Position numbers and translations under genes: made by a program. Under the pieces are notes generated by a model. The model did no database searches. It had not been told where the DNA came from and was given only the letters and a program-made list of their open reading frames with translations. Positions 6,876-7,331 of a DNA stretch of 7,331 nt are shown here, piece after piece (position 1 is the first letter of the stretch; each line of letters begins with the position of its first letter). The stretch comes from Bacteroidota bacterium (GTDB taxonomy: Bacteria > Bacteroidota > Bacteroidia > UKL13-3), in NCBI GenBank assembly GCA_947449515.1, contig CANFSD010000079.1, forward strand, positions 1-7,331. Direction: 5' to 3'.

Positions 6876-6893
6876 ATTTTAACTAAATTTTAA
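6876..6893 (-). promoter_or_regulatory. Candidate OmpR-family operator: direct heptamer repeat
   Basis: On the - strand this reads TTAAAAT, four bases TTAG, then TTAAAAT: a perfect 7-bp direct repeat with an 11-bp period. Seven-base half sites repeated every 11 bp are the usual binding architecture of OmpR/PhoB-family regulators, and this site ends 12 nt before the start codon of exactly such a regulator. That suggests autoregulation. The region is very AT-rich, so chance cannot be excluded. I see no second perfect copy of the pair elsewhere in the window, only isolated single heptamers. Confidence 0.4.
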
Positions 6894-6984
6894 TCTTCTT
6901 GTATTTCTATGCCAAGGTAATTGATTCTCGAACTGTTGTGCTGCAATGTCGGGAATTTTACCAAAACATTTCAATTGCAATTTT

Positions 6985-7326
6985 TTACCCGCCGGCCTTT
7001 TTAGCCTTATATCCTTCTTTCACAAGTAGATTGAGTATTTTGTCTCTAAAATCACCTTGTATTAATATTTCTCCATCTTTACTGCTTCCACCAACTCCGC
7101 AATGTTTTTTTAGGTTCGAACCGAGTGTAGACAAGTCTTCATCTGTTCCAATAAATCCTGTAATTCTTGTTACCAATTTGCCACCCCCTTTGCGGTCTAA
7201 AAATATTTTTAATTGCTGTTGTTGGGATGGCAAGGTGTCTTGGTTCTCTTGCTCAAATTCTTGGTAATTGAAATGGGTATCGGTTGAAAAGACAACGCCA
7301 TTTCTGTTCTTGTTTTTATTGCTCAT
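6985..7326 (-). CDS. SUI1/eIF1-like translation factor, YciH family
   Basis: A 113-residue complete protein of the SUI1 family, the bacterial relatives of eukaryotic initiation factor 1. The first roughly 37 residues are a polar, probably flexible tail ending in a QQQQ run. The SUI1 domain follows, with DRKGGGKLVTRITGF (44-58), LKKHCGVGGSSKDGEI (72-87), and IQGDFRDKI (89-97), all strongly conserved family landmarks. By analogy with E. coli YciH it would act at the 30S ribosomal subunit, affecting start-site fidelity; its role in Bacteroidota cells is not clear to me. The ATG is only 5 nt from the window edge, so its promoter is not visible. It is followed on the same strand, after 121 nt, by the response regulator gene. 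No strong terminator hairpin separates them, so some read-through is possible. Confidence 0.92.
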   Translation of the reverse strand: MSNKNKNRNGVVFSTDTHFNYQEFEQENQDTLPSQQQQLKIFLDRKGGGKLVTRITGFIGTDEDLSTLGSNLKKHCGVGGSSKDGEILIQGDFRDKILNLLVKEGYKAKKAGG

Positions 7327-7331
7327 TTTTA

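Noticed and set aside
6973..6982. Palindrome AATTGCAATT next to a T run, considered as a terminator of the SUI1-like gene
   Set aside because: It has no loop, it overlaps that gene's stop codon, and the T run lies on the wrong side for - strand transcription.
6899..7267. A 122-codon + strand open frame opposite the SUI1-like gene
   Set aside because: It is antisense to a clearly conserved SUI1 domain, and its cysteine- and serine-rich translation looks like a shadow frame.

Overview
The window is an AT-rich stretch of bacterial chromosome that most likely comes from a member of the Bacteroidota. The first gene ends in a type IX secretion system (T9SS) C-terminal sorting domain, which is confined to that phylum. 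The visible start codons have no Shine-Dalgarno-like purine run in front of them. One upstream region carries a perfect match to the phylum's TAnnTTTG -7 promoter element. The order or genus cannot be told from the sequence.

Layout: eight protein genes fill almost the whole window, and no gap exceeds about 120 bases. On the + strand, running tail to head, are the 3' part of a beta-propeller/T9SS protein (PorZ-like, cut by the window edge), a zinc-free medium-chain quinone-oxidoreductase-like dehydrogenase, metF (methylenetetrahydrofolate reductase) and tcdA (tRNA ct6A37 synthase). Spacings are 25, 28 and 7 nt, so these could form one transcript. On the - strand, convergent with tcdA and only one base away from it, is a ClsB-like phospholipase D/cardiolipin synthase. 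Upstream of that gene on the same strand are a sensor histidine kinase and its OmpR-family response regulator, arranged regulator then kinase. Upstream again is a SUI1/eIF1-like (YciH) translation factor, which begins at the right edge.

How they work together: the response regulator and kinase form a classical phosphorelay pair. A perfect 7-bp direct repeat with 11-bp period lies just upstream of the regulator and is a candidate autoregulatory site. The phospholipase D gene lies 78 nt downstream of the kinase and may be read through from it or use its own promoter. The + strand genes belong to separate housekeeping processes (surface secretion, redox, one-carbon metabolism, tRNA modification) and look co-transcribed rather than functionally coupled.

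I found no RNA genes, CRISPR array, insertion sequence, phage gene, toxin-antitoxin pair or broken gene. I see no convincing previously undescribed system. The points worth a second look are regulatory and contextual.
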